NCBI RefSeq assembly: GCF_020520425.1
Contig: NC_079488.1
Span: 4,441,747-4,505,746 of the forward strand
Length of the DNA stretch: 64,000 nt
Reading direction: 5' to 3'
From: Spinacia oleracea
Lineage: Eukaryota > Streptophyta > Magnoliopsida > Caryophyllales > Amaranthaceae
Shown: positions 1-12,600 of the stretch, piece by piece
Layout: each line of letters starts with the position of its first letter
Position numbering within the stretch: the first letter of the stretch is position 1
Program-made: the position numbers and the translations under genes
Notes under the pieces: generated by a model
What the model was told of the DNA's origin: nothing
The model's input: the letters and a program-made list of their open reading frames with translations, nothing else
The model's database searches: none

Positions 1-586
1 CTAAGACGAAGGCCCAGCACGAAGCCAGGCCGTCGCCCAGCAAGCCACACGCATCAACACACGCCAAAGCCTCGCCAGGCCCAGCGCAAGGCCAGGCCCA
101 GCAGGCATGGCGCGCGCGCTCAGGGAATGGGCTGCGAGCTATGGGCCAATGTGCCGTGCAGCTCGCGTGGGCCGCGAGGCATGCGCGCGGGCTGTGCGGT
201 GCTCGTACGGTGCTCGTGTGCGTGCTATACGAATCCTAAAGCTATCGGAATTCGTGCTATGATTAAATCCTAATCCTAAAAGATAAAATTAATTATTTAG
301 AATTCTAACAGGATTCTAATTAATTAATTAGTATTCTAACAGGATTCGAAATCCTTTTCCATGGTTCTATAAATATATGCCTAGGGTCATAAATTTATAC
401 ACGATTTTTTCAACAAGTATTCATACAATAAAAGCTGTGATTTTTGAGCAGAAAAATCAGTCACATTACTTTCCCATATTAGCCAAAAAGTATAGTACCT
501 TAAGGGCGATTCTAGTTGGTCAATCTTAAGGCGGATCCGGACGTGCTGTGGACTATCTACGAAGGGACGACACTTGGAGTCCTAAA
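1..586 (+). mobile_element. LTR-retrotransposon LTR-like fragment
   Basis: This stretch has no coding potential. From about 370 to 590 it looks like the promoter and R region of a plant LTR: a TATA-type signal (TATAAATATATG, near 368), then an AATAAA-type signal near 428, then a GC-richer segment that stops abruptly near 586. The first 230 bases are unusually GC-rich and repeat the words GCCCAGC and GCGCG. The left end lies outside the window and no reverse transcriptase or primer-binding site is visible, so the LTR assignment is an inference from layout. The abrupt change at about 586 suggests interruption by the next element. Confidence 0.4.
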
Positions 587-1580
587 TGTCACGCCCCGAC
601 CTCTAACTCAAGTAATTAAGCAGCGGAATTACCCTAATTCGGTCGGGACATTATCGCCGTAACTCCCTCTTGGGAATTACAAGGCTATTATCCTCATAAT
701 ACTTTTATAAAATTAATATAACTATGTTCTATATTAATATTCAAAAGTGGCTTACATAACTTAGTAGAAAATTCTTACTTGAACTTAGTACAAATTAAGC
801 TTAAACTAGGTGAACCCTAATAACACGAAATCCTTGCCACTACTCGCATCCGTCGTCCCGGTCGGTACCTAAAACATAAAACAAAACGGTGAGGCGAAGA
901 CTCAGTAACGTATTACTCTAGCAACGTAAAATCATTTCAACTCATTTTAGTTACTAAAACAGGGAGAATAGAATATCATAAAACATTTAATAAAACGTCA
1001 TATTAGTTTATTCGTAACCTTTTCTTTATTAACATACTAGTTGTTGGCAAGTATAAACTGGTGGAACGTTTTCCACGATGGACCGGTGTCCATAAGAGCC
1101 TGTGCTCAACTGTGGGCCTGTGCCCCTAGGTACATGCATGACCGAAACTGTAAACTGTGAACTGTAACCTGTGAAGTGATACTGCCAACAAAACTAGGTA
1201 TTTCACTTTTATTTATCATGTTTTAATGAGTTTCATAATTCTCAACCTCTGTACTTCAGTTGAAGTAAAATAACTCTTGAGATCAGGTGATCAATAAAAC
1301 ATAATTGTTTCATGGTTCTCATAAATATCATATAAATATGAAATAGTTTACTTAAAGCATACTTCTTTCCCGCAAATCATAAAATACGATAAAAATGATT
1401 AAATAAATCAAATATAACGTCGTAATTTTATAATCTCATTTAAAAGGACTTGCGGGTACTAGCAATAGCCGTTACCTCTATTCGTGATTGACTAGGCTTT
1501 TTCTCTAGCCTTGATTATCGTCCTTCCTGAGCTCCGAGGGTCGGGATTTCTATGAAAATAAGTATGTTTACTTATCTTTA

Positions 1581-1618
<38 letters not shown>

Positions 1619-2250
1619 CCTCTCAAAACAGGCGATTAGGGCACGATTATGTGCGTTTAAGGTCCCCTCCTCGTCGATTATTCAGGGAGCTCCGGCGTTG
1701 GCGTCGGTGTTCCGGGGTCAGGCGAAGGCGGTAAGGTTTCAGGCGGCGGCGATCAGACGATTTTCAGGCGGGTTCGTGGGGTTTTTGCAGCGGTTTCGTG
1801 GGGTTTTTGCAGGCGGTTTGCAGGCGGTTTTTGCAGGCGGTTTTCAGGGGTCGTAGGTGTCGGAGGTTTTCAGACTTTTCCGGTGGCTTAGCACGGCATC
1901 AGTTTCAGGTTCGTGGGTTCGTTTTCCGGCAGTGCGAGAGTTCCGTTGTTCCGTTTCAGTTTGGGTTTCAGTTTGGTGTTTCGATCAATTACCGGCAATA
2001 GTTTCATTTTGGGGATCACTTTGGTGTTTCGATCAGGTCCGTGGGTCAGTTTCCGGCCATTTGTGAGTTCAGTTACAATCGTGAGTCCCGATTTGACAGC
2101 CCACTTATTGACGTATTGGGTATGGGCTGCTCGACTCGATTACGATATCGGATATTCGGATCCATGACTTGTGCAAGCTCTGTATTTTTTCATCCTCTTA
2201 TAAATAAATCCCAGACTTTGTACGAACTTAGAAATTCAAATTCATACTGA
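587..2250. repeat. Repeat-derived intergenic DNA with simple repeats
   Basis: The segment opens at 586 with TGTCACGCCCCGAC, a start seen in many plant LTR elements. It contains no believable gene. A trinucleotide run of AAT/TAA occupies about 1580-1617. A minisatellite-like run built on GTTTTTGCAGGCGG occupies about 1775-1860, and a second motif (TTTGGTGTTTCGATCA) recurs at about 1973 and 2020. The short open frames here come from these repeats. I cannot name the element. Confidence 0.35.
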
Positions 2251-2350
2251 TTTAATCCCCAAAATCTATTAATTTGGGGATAAAATTGAAATTGAAAATC
2301 TATTAATAAATAAGAACAGAGATTTACAAGTCGTTTGCGTGGTAGAAAGA

Positions 2351-5300
2351 ATGGGGATAAAATTGTCTGAATCAGAAAAACCGTTGGCAGAATTATACAA
2401 ACCTGCCAAAAAGATGATTGACGAAACGCAAGGGCGTCTGAAAAACCTTGAATCCGACATAGAAAACGGTGGAGTTCATGATTGTGGTGGATCGCTGCTT
2501 TCAATTTACTACGAAATCTCTAAAATTCGATCCGTTTGCCGTCAAATGCACGCCTCATTATTGTATTCAACCCCTAATTATCGGCTATGGGAATTGTAAG
2601 CGAGATTTTTCATTTTTGTTTCTCGTCTCTAGGGTTTCCTATTAAAATTTACTTGTTGTTAATTGATAATGTTGCAATTTTATTTCTTATAATTCCAGCA
2701 GAAAGAATTTGATCGATGAGCAATCTTTGGAGATGAAATTCAGAGTCGAAGAACTCGTCGCTTCTAATGAGGTAATTGATCACAACCTAATTTAAGCAAC
2801 AATTTGCGACATACATCGTTGTTGACTTGCCTTGATAATTGATATGCACTTGCAAACATCATAATCTTACACTTTACAGTCTGAATAAGCTAAAGTTTAC
2901 AAAAAATAAAGTTCCTTTATATCCGACAAAAGCTATATTACTAAGCCATAGAAAACAACCCAGTAAAGCTTAAAAAAAATCTACTATAATTGATGACCAA
3001 AAATCATGGGGGGAAGTATTACCATCAAACAATCCATCTTCAAGTGTACTTCTGATGCTTGCAGAGTAAGCAGATTTCAGATACTCTTTCTCCACTCTTG
3101 AGTTCGCCTTTATCTTCCCAATTGATGACCCCTTATTGTGCTTCACCTAATAGTTCCAATTTTTTTATATAGTTGTCTTTAAGGAAGGGAAGAGAATTTT
3201 CAAGCACTTACTCAAAAACCTGCAAAGTGCAAACTTGTTACAATCAATTTTTAGTAGAATTTAGTAATGCTTGTTCAGTAAATTTATATGTGACCTCTGA
3301 GACTATCAGACGCTGGATCAGAATAGTGGTAGATTTCAGAAAGGCATTTAGATTTTAGATTTCAGAAATTGTAGTAGATATCCAATGTAATTTTCCCTCT
3401 GACAAACAACACAATCGAGCAGTTAGATTGTTCGGTTGTCATTACAATTCTCTTTAAACAACATATCCGCTTCATTTATTACCCATTACCTATTTGTTGT
3501 TCAATAAAAAACAGTTTCTAAACTACCAAGAAGCGATGCAATATGCGTAAGTAACAAAAGTTAGACATGATTATAGGTAATAATCAGTTCATGATCAGAG
3601 GGATAGTCATTAATTCCTAAGCCTGAAAACCTCGACCAATTTACCAGGGTCCAGGCCCTTGTTCAAATGAGTATAGGACAAATAAAGAAAGGCATAGTAG
3701 TGTCATAGTGGATAAGCCTTGCAATAATAGTTACGGAAATATTTGTACATCTTTGTTGCAGCATTGAGACAAACCTGAACAACATAGTTTCTGTATGCCA
3801 ACATGCAAACAGACTGCATAATCTCATCCATATTCATTGAGTTGTTGGGTCGTTGCAGAACACTTTGTGAATCAAAATTAACCAATCAAGATTCACATTA
3901 TGTCCCACTAACATCAGTTGTACAGCTAAGAAACATTTGCATCAACAAGAGTCCTTAAAAGTGTTAGTATTGTTAAACATGGGTAACATGACAACCTTAT
4001 GGATGGGTTAACAAAGTTGCAACTTGATCATAGAAAGTTGATATGATAAGCTGGATAGAAGGTATGCACTCAATGCACTTTTGGGGATGACATGATTTCC
4101 ATTTTGGTCGCGTACACAGTGCATCACATGGTCATCAAGTTTCATAACCATATTCTTCTGCTGGTCCAAATCAACAACTTCAAATATTCAATGGCATGTT
4201 AAGCAAGAACAAAGCGTCAGAACCTCAAAGAAGTATGATGCAAATCCTGATAATCAAAACTTTCCCTATTTTTACATTTCTTAGAAAATTTATGTGGAAA
4301 TTCCTTGAAATATTAATTGTGATAATCATTCATAAATAGTTTAGAAACATTGGCACTACGACTACTACCCCCTAAGCACTGAATTGAGTGAGAACAAAAG
4401 TTTCCTCTGAAACATATATTTCTGATATAGAAGCTTTATCCGAAGCCAAGACTCTTGAAACTTATTTCCTGAAAAGGGAGAAATAGAGAACTACCGTAAA
4501 AAACCATACCTTCTGGTCGACAACCATACATTTGAAGGCTTAGTGTCAAAATATGATCAGCTAGCTTATCAGCAAGTTCTCTAATTTGGGAAGTTGTTCC
4601 ATGCTCAAAACACTGCATGCCACAATTCGAATCTTCCGGGAAAAAGGCACAGATCCATTTGAAAAATTAAACACAAGCACCATTGTTCAAAGGCTATAGA
4701 AAAACACATAAACAAGGCACATTGATCCAGACATTTTGTTCTCCTTAACATAAAAAACATGACATTTACATAATTTCCTACCTTCGTTTAAAAACAGAAA
4801 AGCATACTTCAAAATATCTTGTTCATAATTTAGATTAATAGTGCAAGATCGGAGAGGGGGTGTGATTTAAAAATATGCTTAAATAAGGCATAATTGGAAC
4901 GCGAATGGGGCATATAACGGCAGTCCAACATTTTCGGCTTCCCATTGAACAGAAACTATAAAAGTTTATACTAACTACGAAGTATTTAGCATCTCCCCTT
5001 CCACATTACTAAAATCCCTCAACTCGGTGTAATTGATCATAAATGAAGACTTTCAAAAGCACCAAGAGTAACCAGATTCTAGACAATATAAGCTTTAAGA
5101 AAATGTCCAAATTTCACTTCAAATTCACATCAGGATGTTACCAGTACATCGAAAATCCATAATTCTTAACAACTATACAAGTCTAAAATTGCAAAAGAAA
5201 ATCTCGACCATCGAATCTTATCTGACATTTACATAATTTTCTTCTTTGATCAATTCACCTATTAAAACAAACTCAAACTAAAAATTCAACAAAGAATTAA

Positions 5301-7394
5301 ATCCAACGTTTATTTTAGCTAAATCATATTACCTACATCATTATCATTACCCCATTGCCTCAAAAAGGCTCCCGCAAGAAGCGGGGTAAGGGGGGGGGTC
5401 GGGTGTACGCAACCTTACCCCTGCATTTGCAGAGAGGTTGTTTCTAAATCATATTACCTACCACTGGGCTAAATCATTTCCAATCGTGAGGGTAGAAATA
5501 TCGTTCCATTGCAGTTTTGTTATTTTTCTGCGAAGTTTGTTATTCCTAAAAGATGCCTTATCCTATTTTCCTAGCCCCCAGGCCTGCTTTTTCACTACCA
5601 GTTGTAACCTTTGAAGGTATTTGTGTATAAATCTGTGTTTTCCGTTGCTTTAGATTTTTGGCAGGTCTAGTATATTTTATACTTTCAGCCAGTGTCAGAT
5701 TCAGAAATTTAGAGTCGGGTACACTCTTATTAAAGCAATATGAGTATTTCGTACATAGAGAAAACACAATCATTTTCCAAATAAGGAAAACAAGGATTTT
5801 AAGGGGAAAAAATATAAGAATCAAAGCTAAAATGGCAAATTAATGTTAGGCATGAGGATAGAACCCATGACCATTCGTATTTAAAAAACACTTTAAATAC
5901 ATCACCAATACCATCACCGATAATCATTGGTCCATCAAGGTACAACTTTATTTTTTCTATTAAATCATACTAATAATATAGGATAGACAATTCTCTACCC
6001 TCTTTGCATAGTAGATCCCCCCCCCCCCCCCCCCCCATGCTTTCAGCATCGATTTTTTTTACTGAATTTCCCCCCTTGATCTGCATAAAATATTTATCAA
6101 ACTTAATGCCCACTCGTTAATTAAGGTGCTTTGATATTGATGTTGCCTTTTTGATATGTTGATGAGATCTTTGTTTTGTCTCAGGGACTGTGCTCATCGA
6201 AAACAAAGTATGCCTTGAGAGCTTTAGATGACTCAGAAACGGATCTGCATAAGCTTATAAATTTTCTGGGATTTTGTAAAAGAAGCATGATTCAATTGGT
6301 ATTTATCTCTTTGCATACACATCTTAATTGAGCTTTTTATTTGTTCCCATTTCACATCTTTTGAGCAAATTTTTGTATGAAACCAGTTTTCCTTCTTAAG
6401 ATTAATGCTGTGAAATGGCTCGTGTAGTGTCAAGTTTGTGAATTTTGTGTTTGTGTGAATTACCTTTTTGCCGTTGGCTTTTTGGGATAAAATGTTATAC
6501 AATTAGGTTTCCTTGTTTTTCATATTTAAAATATTGTTCTCTGTTTTTTTTTTGGTAGAACTTAAAGTAGTATTCGTAATATCTAAATTTGGTCTAACGA
6601 TATGGCTTTCATCAAATGTTTTCTCCAACATGCCTGTAATACTCCAACCGCCTCACAAATTGGTTATCCCTATACTGTAATTCTGGAGTAAAGTGAGCAT
6701 TATTGATGTATGTGTACATTGAACATTATGGCAGTTGAGTTGAATCCTCGTTTTCACTAGCTATTTCATCAACTACTTGTTTTTGTTATAGTCCTCTATT
6801 TCATGTTATAGTTGATTAATTCAATAACTCTGTTAGTCCACTTTCTTTTAAGATTGTGTTATTTATATGCCAAACTTCAACCAAGTCCTAAAAAACTGAA
6901 TTTTTCCAATGGGGATATGTTAGTGTGGACGGAGGGAGTAAGATATGAGACCATATTACCTGCCTCGTTTCACTAGTATAGAGTACGTGTTGGTTTTTTT
7001 TTTTTTTTTTGGTGTTACCACCCGGTTCACCCTTAGGGTTAATCCGGATTCGGGCGAGTTCTGGGTGGATAGGGGATCGAACACGCGGTCCACCCTACCA
7101 AGTTCAGCCTCAATCACTACTGAACCAACAGACAATTGGTAGAGTACGTGTTAGTGCTTTGTATTATACGACGTGTTTATGTTCAATTGTTCACTTTAGT
7201 TGACTTGATTTGCTCATTCTAGTGATATTTTTTATTTTTTGCTGCAGTTTGAGATGGAAGACACTAAAGGCGAAGCACCATTCTGTGACAAAAGGCCTTT
7301 TTGGTTTTGGTTTTGGTTTATGATTGGAAGTATTGTAATTTTGTGGCTTTTTTTGTTAATTTCATCAATTTCAAGCCTATCTCAACAACGGTGA
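2351..7394 (+). CDS. Small tail-anchored membrin-like (Qb-SNARE N-terminal-like) protein, 192 aa
   Basis: Four exons join in phase: 2351-2595, 2699-2771, 6185-6298 and 7248-7394 (stop TGA). The acceptor for exon 2 could also be 2702, a one-codon difference. The N-terminal 100 residues resemble plant membrin, a Golgi Qb-[17 protein letters not shown] is followed by a basic/LE helix, then [12 protein letters not shown] and an LWE-RK segment, in the same order as in membrin. The C-terminus is a classic tail anchor: an aromatic cluster (FWFWFWF), then [15 protein letters not shown], then a short polar end. Membrins run about 225 residues. The middle part that carries the SNARE motif is not found here, so membrane fusion activity is doubtful. 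The ATG at 2351 is the first in frame. Intron 2 (3.4 kb) carries a foreign Pumilio fragment. This could be a diverged paralogue or a decaying gene. Exon structure is fairly sure; function is weak. Confidence 0.55.
3700..4620 (-). pseudogene. Pumilio RNA-binding protein gene fragment (several exons, broken)
   Basis: On the minus strand, inside intron 2 of the membrin-like gene, pieces of the Puf repeat domain appear in the correct order. At 4618-4518 there is [16 protein letters not shown] followed by [11 protein letters not shown]. Near 4180-4070 there is EVVDLDQQ and then [12 protein letters not shown]. Near 4033-3980 there is [11 protein letters not shown], a stop codon and GCHV, where functional genes have HPYGCRVI. 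Near 3840-3750 there is [12 protein letters not shown] followed by NYVVQ. The pieces are separated by intron-like gaps, so this is a genomic rather than an mRNA-derived copy. The in-frame stop and lost segments show it is not functional. The family match rests on these conserved Puf motifs and is strong. Confidence 0.8.
5337..5443 (-). mobile_element. Short SINE-like insertion with 18-bp target duplication
   Basis: A 107-bp GC-rich segment is flanked by the perfect 18-bp direct repeat CTAAATCATATTACCTAC at 5319-5336 and 5444-5461. The insert contains an inverted pair around GGGGTAAGG/CCTTACCCC. On the minus strand it ends in a TAATGATAATGATG tail. Long target duplications of this kind come from LINE-mobilised retroposition, so a truncated SINE is the best reading. 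It lies in intron 2 of the membrin-like gene. Confidence 0.7.
6017..6037. repeat. Homopolymer C21
   Basis: This is an uninterrupted run of 21 cytosines in the intron of the membrin-like gene. Tracts this long are prone to slippage and to sequencing error, so the exact length is uncertain. Confidence 0.9.
6640..6940. mobile_element. Degenerate Stowaway-like MITE
   Basis: The right end reads ...GGACGGAGGGAGTA, the signature Stowaway terminus beside a TA target. The left end, TACTCCAACCGCCTCAC, is a decayed inverted copy of it. The 301-bp span fits the Stowaway size range. It lies in intron 3 of the membrin-like gene and has no coding content. Confidence 0.55.
6992..7139 (-). mobile_element. 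tRNA-derived SINE, family A, copy 1
   Basis: Read on the minus strand, the element starts ACCAATTGTCTGTTGGTTCA, has a B-box-like GTTCGATCC, and ends in a long poly(A), seen as T18 on the plus strand. Perfect 13-bp target duplications (TAGAGTACGTGTT) lie at 6979-6991 and 7140-7152. A second copy of the family is at 58374-58547. The insertion sits about 100 bp before the last exon of the membrin-like gene. Confidence 0.88.
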
Positions 7395-8672
7395 GTGACG
7401 AGACTCTAGTGTTTATTCTCTTACCGCACTATCAACAACAATACACTAATACATTATCTATCTATCTATGGCATCACTCTTATTTTAGTCTTCATTCTGG
7501 CCCTAATTTTGCCACCTCCGATCTATTCTTGTTTTTACTTTTACTACTAGTGTTGCTTGACCGCGCGTGTTTGCAAGGTGTAAAAAAGTGGTTGAAATGT
7601 TTGGGTAATTATCCACAAATTTCTTTTTATAATAGTATAAGAAAATCTAACCTAATATTCTAGAATGAGAAGGGCTTATTCTGTTTGTTGTTTGTAATGT
7701 TATTTTGATAATTCTCTTTTCCTCCAACTAACCCTCAAACTCCTCAATACTGAATTACTGATTCCCCACACGGCCACCCCGTATGGTATTTTCAGTCCCT
7801 TTCCTACACCACCAATTGTGCCCTACCACTACCATCACCCTCAAAAGCACCACTTTGCTGCCCTACCACCACCAGCAAATCCCCTATGCAACAACTAGAA
7901 ACCACCCCTCTCATGAAACCCATACCCATGCACCTCTCCGAAAACCCATCTCCATCAAATATACCTTGTCCCTTGCCCCTTGCCCACATGAAACCCCAAC
8001 CCCACCCGCAAAACAAAGTAGCACCTATGAAACAACAACCCCACCCACGAAGTAGCCCAACATGATAACCACCCCGACGACCTCCGCCACCCCGAAAAAC
8101 CAATCCCCGACCCCCGAAAAATCAATGTAACTCATATGAAAACCAGGGTCATCTAGCTCGTATATTTCGGAGGCCCTGTTCTATTTCTTAAAAATTGGCC
8201 CCTTTTATAAACTATGAAGAGATTTTGAGAGGTCAAAAACCATCAAACATTATCTTATGTCAAAGGGAATTACTTTCTTTTCCGTCTTAATTCATTTGTT
8301 GGTTTCACTCCCTTTATTCCGTACAAACTAAACGGCCAAAGGAAAAAAATAACTAAAATCAAGAAGAGAACAAGTTATACCTGATCAACTGGAGCTCAAC
8401 CTGAAAATTAATGAGTTTTTGGTAGAATTTTTAGGCCTGTTTTTTTTTTTTTTTTTTGACGGGTTTTGGACAACGTAAAAGTACACTTTTAGTTATAAAA
8501 TTGCCCCTGCTCGAAATAGCGTGGTTTGGGCACACAAAGACCCAAAGCTCAACCCAACCCGACATAATGGATTGATTTTTACGTCGGAACCTGACTCAAA
8601 TTCACTTCGCTTTTATCAGGTTTAGAACTAATGATAAATAACACATTCTATTCTAAAACACAAATTCTTATT
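7395..8672. other. Intergenic; proline/histidine-coding low-complexity stretch
   Basis: No gene is supported here. At 7780-8110 the plus strand is C-rich with many ACCACC and CCCAC words. This opens frames on both strands (Pro/Thr/His-rich on plus, Gly-rich on minus) without any recognisable protein, start context or splice structure. The rest is AT-rich spacer. Confidence 0.5.
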
Positions 8673-9250
8673 TACAATGGGTGTACAATAAATATTGTAC
8701 ACCGGAGTAAAAGTTAACTCAAAATTTTTAAAAGTTAAGCTTATATATGTAAAAGTTATCTATTTCTAAGTGATAAATTTTTTCATTTTAGTAAAACTTA
8801 TTTTTCAAAATCACTAATAATGTACTCCCTCTTTATTTATTTAAGAGATACACTTGGCCGGGCACAAGTATTAAGAAAAAGAATTGAATGAAATAAAGTA
8901 ATAAAACAAGTGGGGTTGAATAGATATTTTAATAAGAAAAACAAGTGGGGACCATGTCATTTTAGGGAGTGGGGTTGGGGGTTGGGTGTAGATATATTAT
9001 TTAATTAGAGGGTGGGGTTGATAAGTTACTAAAAATGCAAGTGTATCTCTTAAATAAATACGGCCGGAAAAGACAAGTGTATCTCTTAAATAAATACAGA
9101 GGAAGTATAAAATTAATCATTTAATCCTATAAAATATTTATCTATCAATTTTTTCTTTACTAATATAAAAGTTAATCAAAACTAGGTTAAAGTTAAAAAA
9201 AAAGGGTTAAAGTTATTTTGATGTACAATAAATTTATTATACACCTTGTA
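8673..9250. mobile_element. TIR element, host of a nested Stowaway MITE
   Basis: The left end TACAATGGGTGTACAATAAA and the right end, whose reverse complement begins TACAAGGTGTATAATAAA, form an imperfect terminal inverted repeat of about 30 bases. It spans 578 bp, of which 8823-9108 is an inserted Stowaway, so the original element was about 290 bp. No clear target duplication was found. It lies roughly 400-980 bp upstream of the KEA start codon. Confidence 0.55.
8823..9108. mobile_element. Stowaway-like MITE nested in a TIR element
   Basis: The terminal inverted repeats are long and clear: TACTCCCTCTTTATTTATTT on the left and its near-complement AAATAAATACAGAGGAAGTA on the right, with TA at each end. 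The subterminal 35 bases at the right are tandemly duplicated (CAAGTGTATCTCTTAAATAA appears twice, about 40 bases apart). It is non-coding. Confidence 0.85.
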
Positions 9251-9655
9251 CGCGCAAGACCTTTTGATTTTAAAATATTAGTATAGATATAATAGAAATA
9301 AAACACTTTATCATCGTCCGTAATTAACATAACCAGCATCAAACTTGAAGAAACAACAACCTATTATAAAGGGTTAAATTTTCTCAATGAATCAATCATA
9401 TTCAACGTTAGATTCAACCTAAACTAATTAAAAATTAATTAAACAAAATAAAATAATTTAAATTTTTTTAAAAAATAAATAAACAAAACTCCGCGAACTT
9501 AATGCTAAGAAAGGAATTATATGCTTTGTGTCAACACACTCATACTATCGCACACTCGTCGCAGAACAGACAGTAGCATCACCACCACCACAAACGCCGT
9601 CGAAAGCGCGCGCCGCCGCGCCTACCACTGCCACCGCCTCTGTGCACCGGCAACA

Positions 9656-12600
9656 ATGGCGAAACGCAGTTCACTTTCTCTCTCCGCACTCCTCATTCTC
9701 GATCTTCTCCTCTGCTTTTCCTCTTTATCTATCTCTGTAAACTTCGCCAACGATTCCACGAGCTTTATCAATGGCGATGTTAATCTCACTGCTTCTACCA
9801 ATACTACGAATTCTACTAATAGCTTCGCCGACATGTTTGATCGTGCTTTGGAGAAGGAATTCCCTGAAAATGATCAGAACGAAGGTTTTTAATTCGATTT
9901 TTGAGGGTTTTTGGCTTGGATCTGATATCGTGTTTTTTCTGCCTAATTTTTGTTTGAAGTTGTTGCGGAATGCATGAATTAGGGTTTTTCGGATTTTCGA
10001 TTTGTGTTTTTGTCTGAGCTTAGGGTTGGTGGATCAGTATTGTTTTTTTTTTGTCGGTGTGATTTGTTTTGAAGAATGTGGATCTTTTGTGACTGATTTT
10101 GTTGCTAACTTTTGTGCAGTCCCCGATTCAGGGAGCTTTAACAACAGTGTTGCGGAGCAGCAGGTTAGTAATGCCGTTTCTGAATGCTAAAGTTTGAAAC
10201 TTTGTTAGTTTAATTGAATTTGCATGTTTGAGGATCTTTGGTTTGTGAGTTCTTATGGGATTAGCTCTCTGAAATCTGACTATCGCTTGGTGGAACCACA
10301 TGCAATGCGTTTTCTTTTCTGGAAAGTAGCATGTTTTTGTTGATGACGGTGCCCAGTTAGGTTTACCTTCAATTGTGCATTCATGGAAACTTTCATTGGA
10401 TGTAATTGTTCTATATCGCGTTGCATAGCTTTTGTTGAGTCTTCTGTTGGTGATTTGTTGCATGTTGATTCTTCGATTTCCTTGCGCTACTTTTCATGAA
10501 CAGACAAAGATGAAGGTGACCTTTTTATGCCCAGCATCTTTATTTGTCCGTCTGGCATGAATATCCGGACTCACAATCAACCTTATGTATCTTGAATATA
10601 GTTATGGTATTGAAATTTCCTCATGGGGATTAATCGGGAGGTTGATAAGTCTTTCAATATATATGTCAAATAATCCTTCTTTCCCCTCGACTTGTAACTC
10701 TTTGGAGGGATTCAGTGAGTTGATTTAAGTTGGACATCATTTATTCATTGGTGCATTTTGAAATGTACAAGTTTTGTATCATCTCTGGGTTTGAAGGGTT
10801 GGTTAGGGATACCTTTGTTGGAATTGAGACTACAAGTAATGTGTTTCACCTTCTCTATCATCATTGATCTTTAAAAGAAAAGCTTTGGTAAGAGTGTCAG
10901 TAAAGAATATGAGGCTTTAAAACCTTAAAGCCTTGAACTTGACTATCAGGTGGTCTTCAAGTGTGAATAATCTGGAAAAACAGCTAAACTAGAATCTGTT
11001 GCATTTTGTTTTTGGGTAAAATAGCAGAGATTTTATTAAACCAAAAGCAATGTAAGTACAAACTACATACAAACAGTAGCTCCAAAACTAGCCAACTGAC
11101 CTAAGGAGCAACAACAAAAAAAAGAACAAAACAAGTCAGGCAACAGCCATACAAACAAACTCTAAGGCACTGAACCTTGTAATTTCTGAAATTGAAAACA
11201 TCTAGTATAGGTAATAAGCTGGATTTGCAGACTAATGTCAGCCGGCCTCTTCTGAACATTATGAAACTTTCTGTAATTTCTCTCCTTCCAGATGAGATAC
11301 ACAGAAACAGTCAACACCGATCCTTGCTTGAATTGCTGTTGTGATCAGAAACATCATACCGAATCTTCTGATTCCAAGGACCTGGGGCCTCTGATTACCA
11401 AGCCACTGTAACATATTACTCCAGTTTTCTCCAGAAAACTCACAGTCAAAGAATAAGTGTGCAATTCTTTCATTACTCTTCTTGCAAAGGCAACAGATTG
11501 GATTTATGTGTTACATTATATCTTTTTAATAATTTTATAGCTCAGTCTTTTTGTTGAGTTTTTCCCTCTATATATATATATTAGCATTTCTTTCAATGCT
11601 TTTGATGATCTTTCAGATAATTTATGAAAGACTATTAAAATTTCTGACTTGGTTTGCCAACGTTTGTGCTCCAAATTTCAAAAGTTCCATGCATAGCATC
11701 CTAGCTTGCATACCCTAAATTTTTACACGAATCTTTGTCTTTCTAGGATATTAGTTTAAAATAATTGTGAGAGAACCTAAGCTGTAAGACTTTGGATATG
11801 ATTAATTAACGGATTCAAATTTAACCTTGACACGATGTCAGGAGTTGTTAGTTACTAAGATATTGATTTATGAGTGTAATTGTTATAGGATATGGATGGT
11901 TATAATATAAAAGATTCCTCATCTTCATTTTTAGCATTTTGACTTATCTCATTGTTGCAAATAATCATTATGAGGAACGTCACATATCTGGAAGAGGCGG
12001 TCAAACAGAGTATATGATTGACATGTTAGAGAGTGGATCTACATTGCTCTTACTACATCGTATGATCGGAAGATCTAATTTTAACTAATTTGTAGGATCA
12101 CCTTTTTTGACGATGCTTCAGTCCACAAGGTGGGGTCTAAGGATGAAAGCAAAGGAATTGGGATCTTACTTTCTTTGGAGCCCATAGTGATTGATGAGAG
12201 AATTCTGTTATTTGACTGTTTGAGTTGCATGCTAAAGGGTGGTATTTTCCGAAGGTGATAATTTGATTTAGAGATATTGTGATACAAAAGTTTATTACAA
12301 GCTTCTGTAAGTTTTTGGAAGTGTCTCGTAGTGAGTTCCTCTTCCGAGGTGATCTGGTGAAGGACCTTACATTCTTACAACGTAGAATATTTATTCGTTT
12401 GGGCAGGGTTCAAATGTAAGGTTCCTACTTCTAGTGAGAACGTGCAAAATTGAGGAAATGTAGTGTTTCAATGCATCATATTTTTTTAAAAGGGTATAAT
12501 GTATATTAATACTGTCCTTCACTCCTTCTCGCTTGTCCGTGGTTTTCCCTCCTCTCAGTTCTGCCTTTATTATGTTTTGAGTTCCCCTTGGAAGGATCAA

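Noticed and set aside
7783-8110. Proline/threonine-rich frame as a cell-wall protein gene
   Set aside because: Low-complexity codon content, a competing frame on the other strand, no signal peptide and no repeat period typical of extensins.
9521-9655. An earlier in-frame ATG for KEA
   Set aside because: The extra 45 residues are Arg/Thr-rich and hide the hydrophobic leader that normally begins these proteins.
10002-10463. Open frames on both strands near KEA exon 2
   Set aside because: They overlap the 44-base exon 2 and its intron and vanish once the spliced reading is followed.
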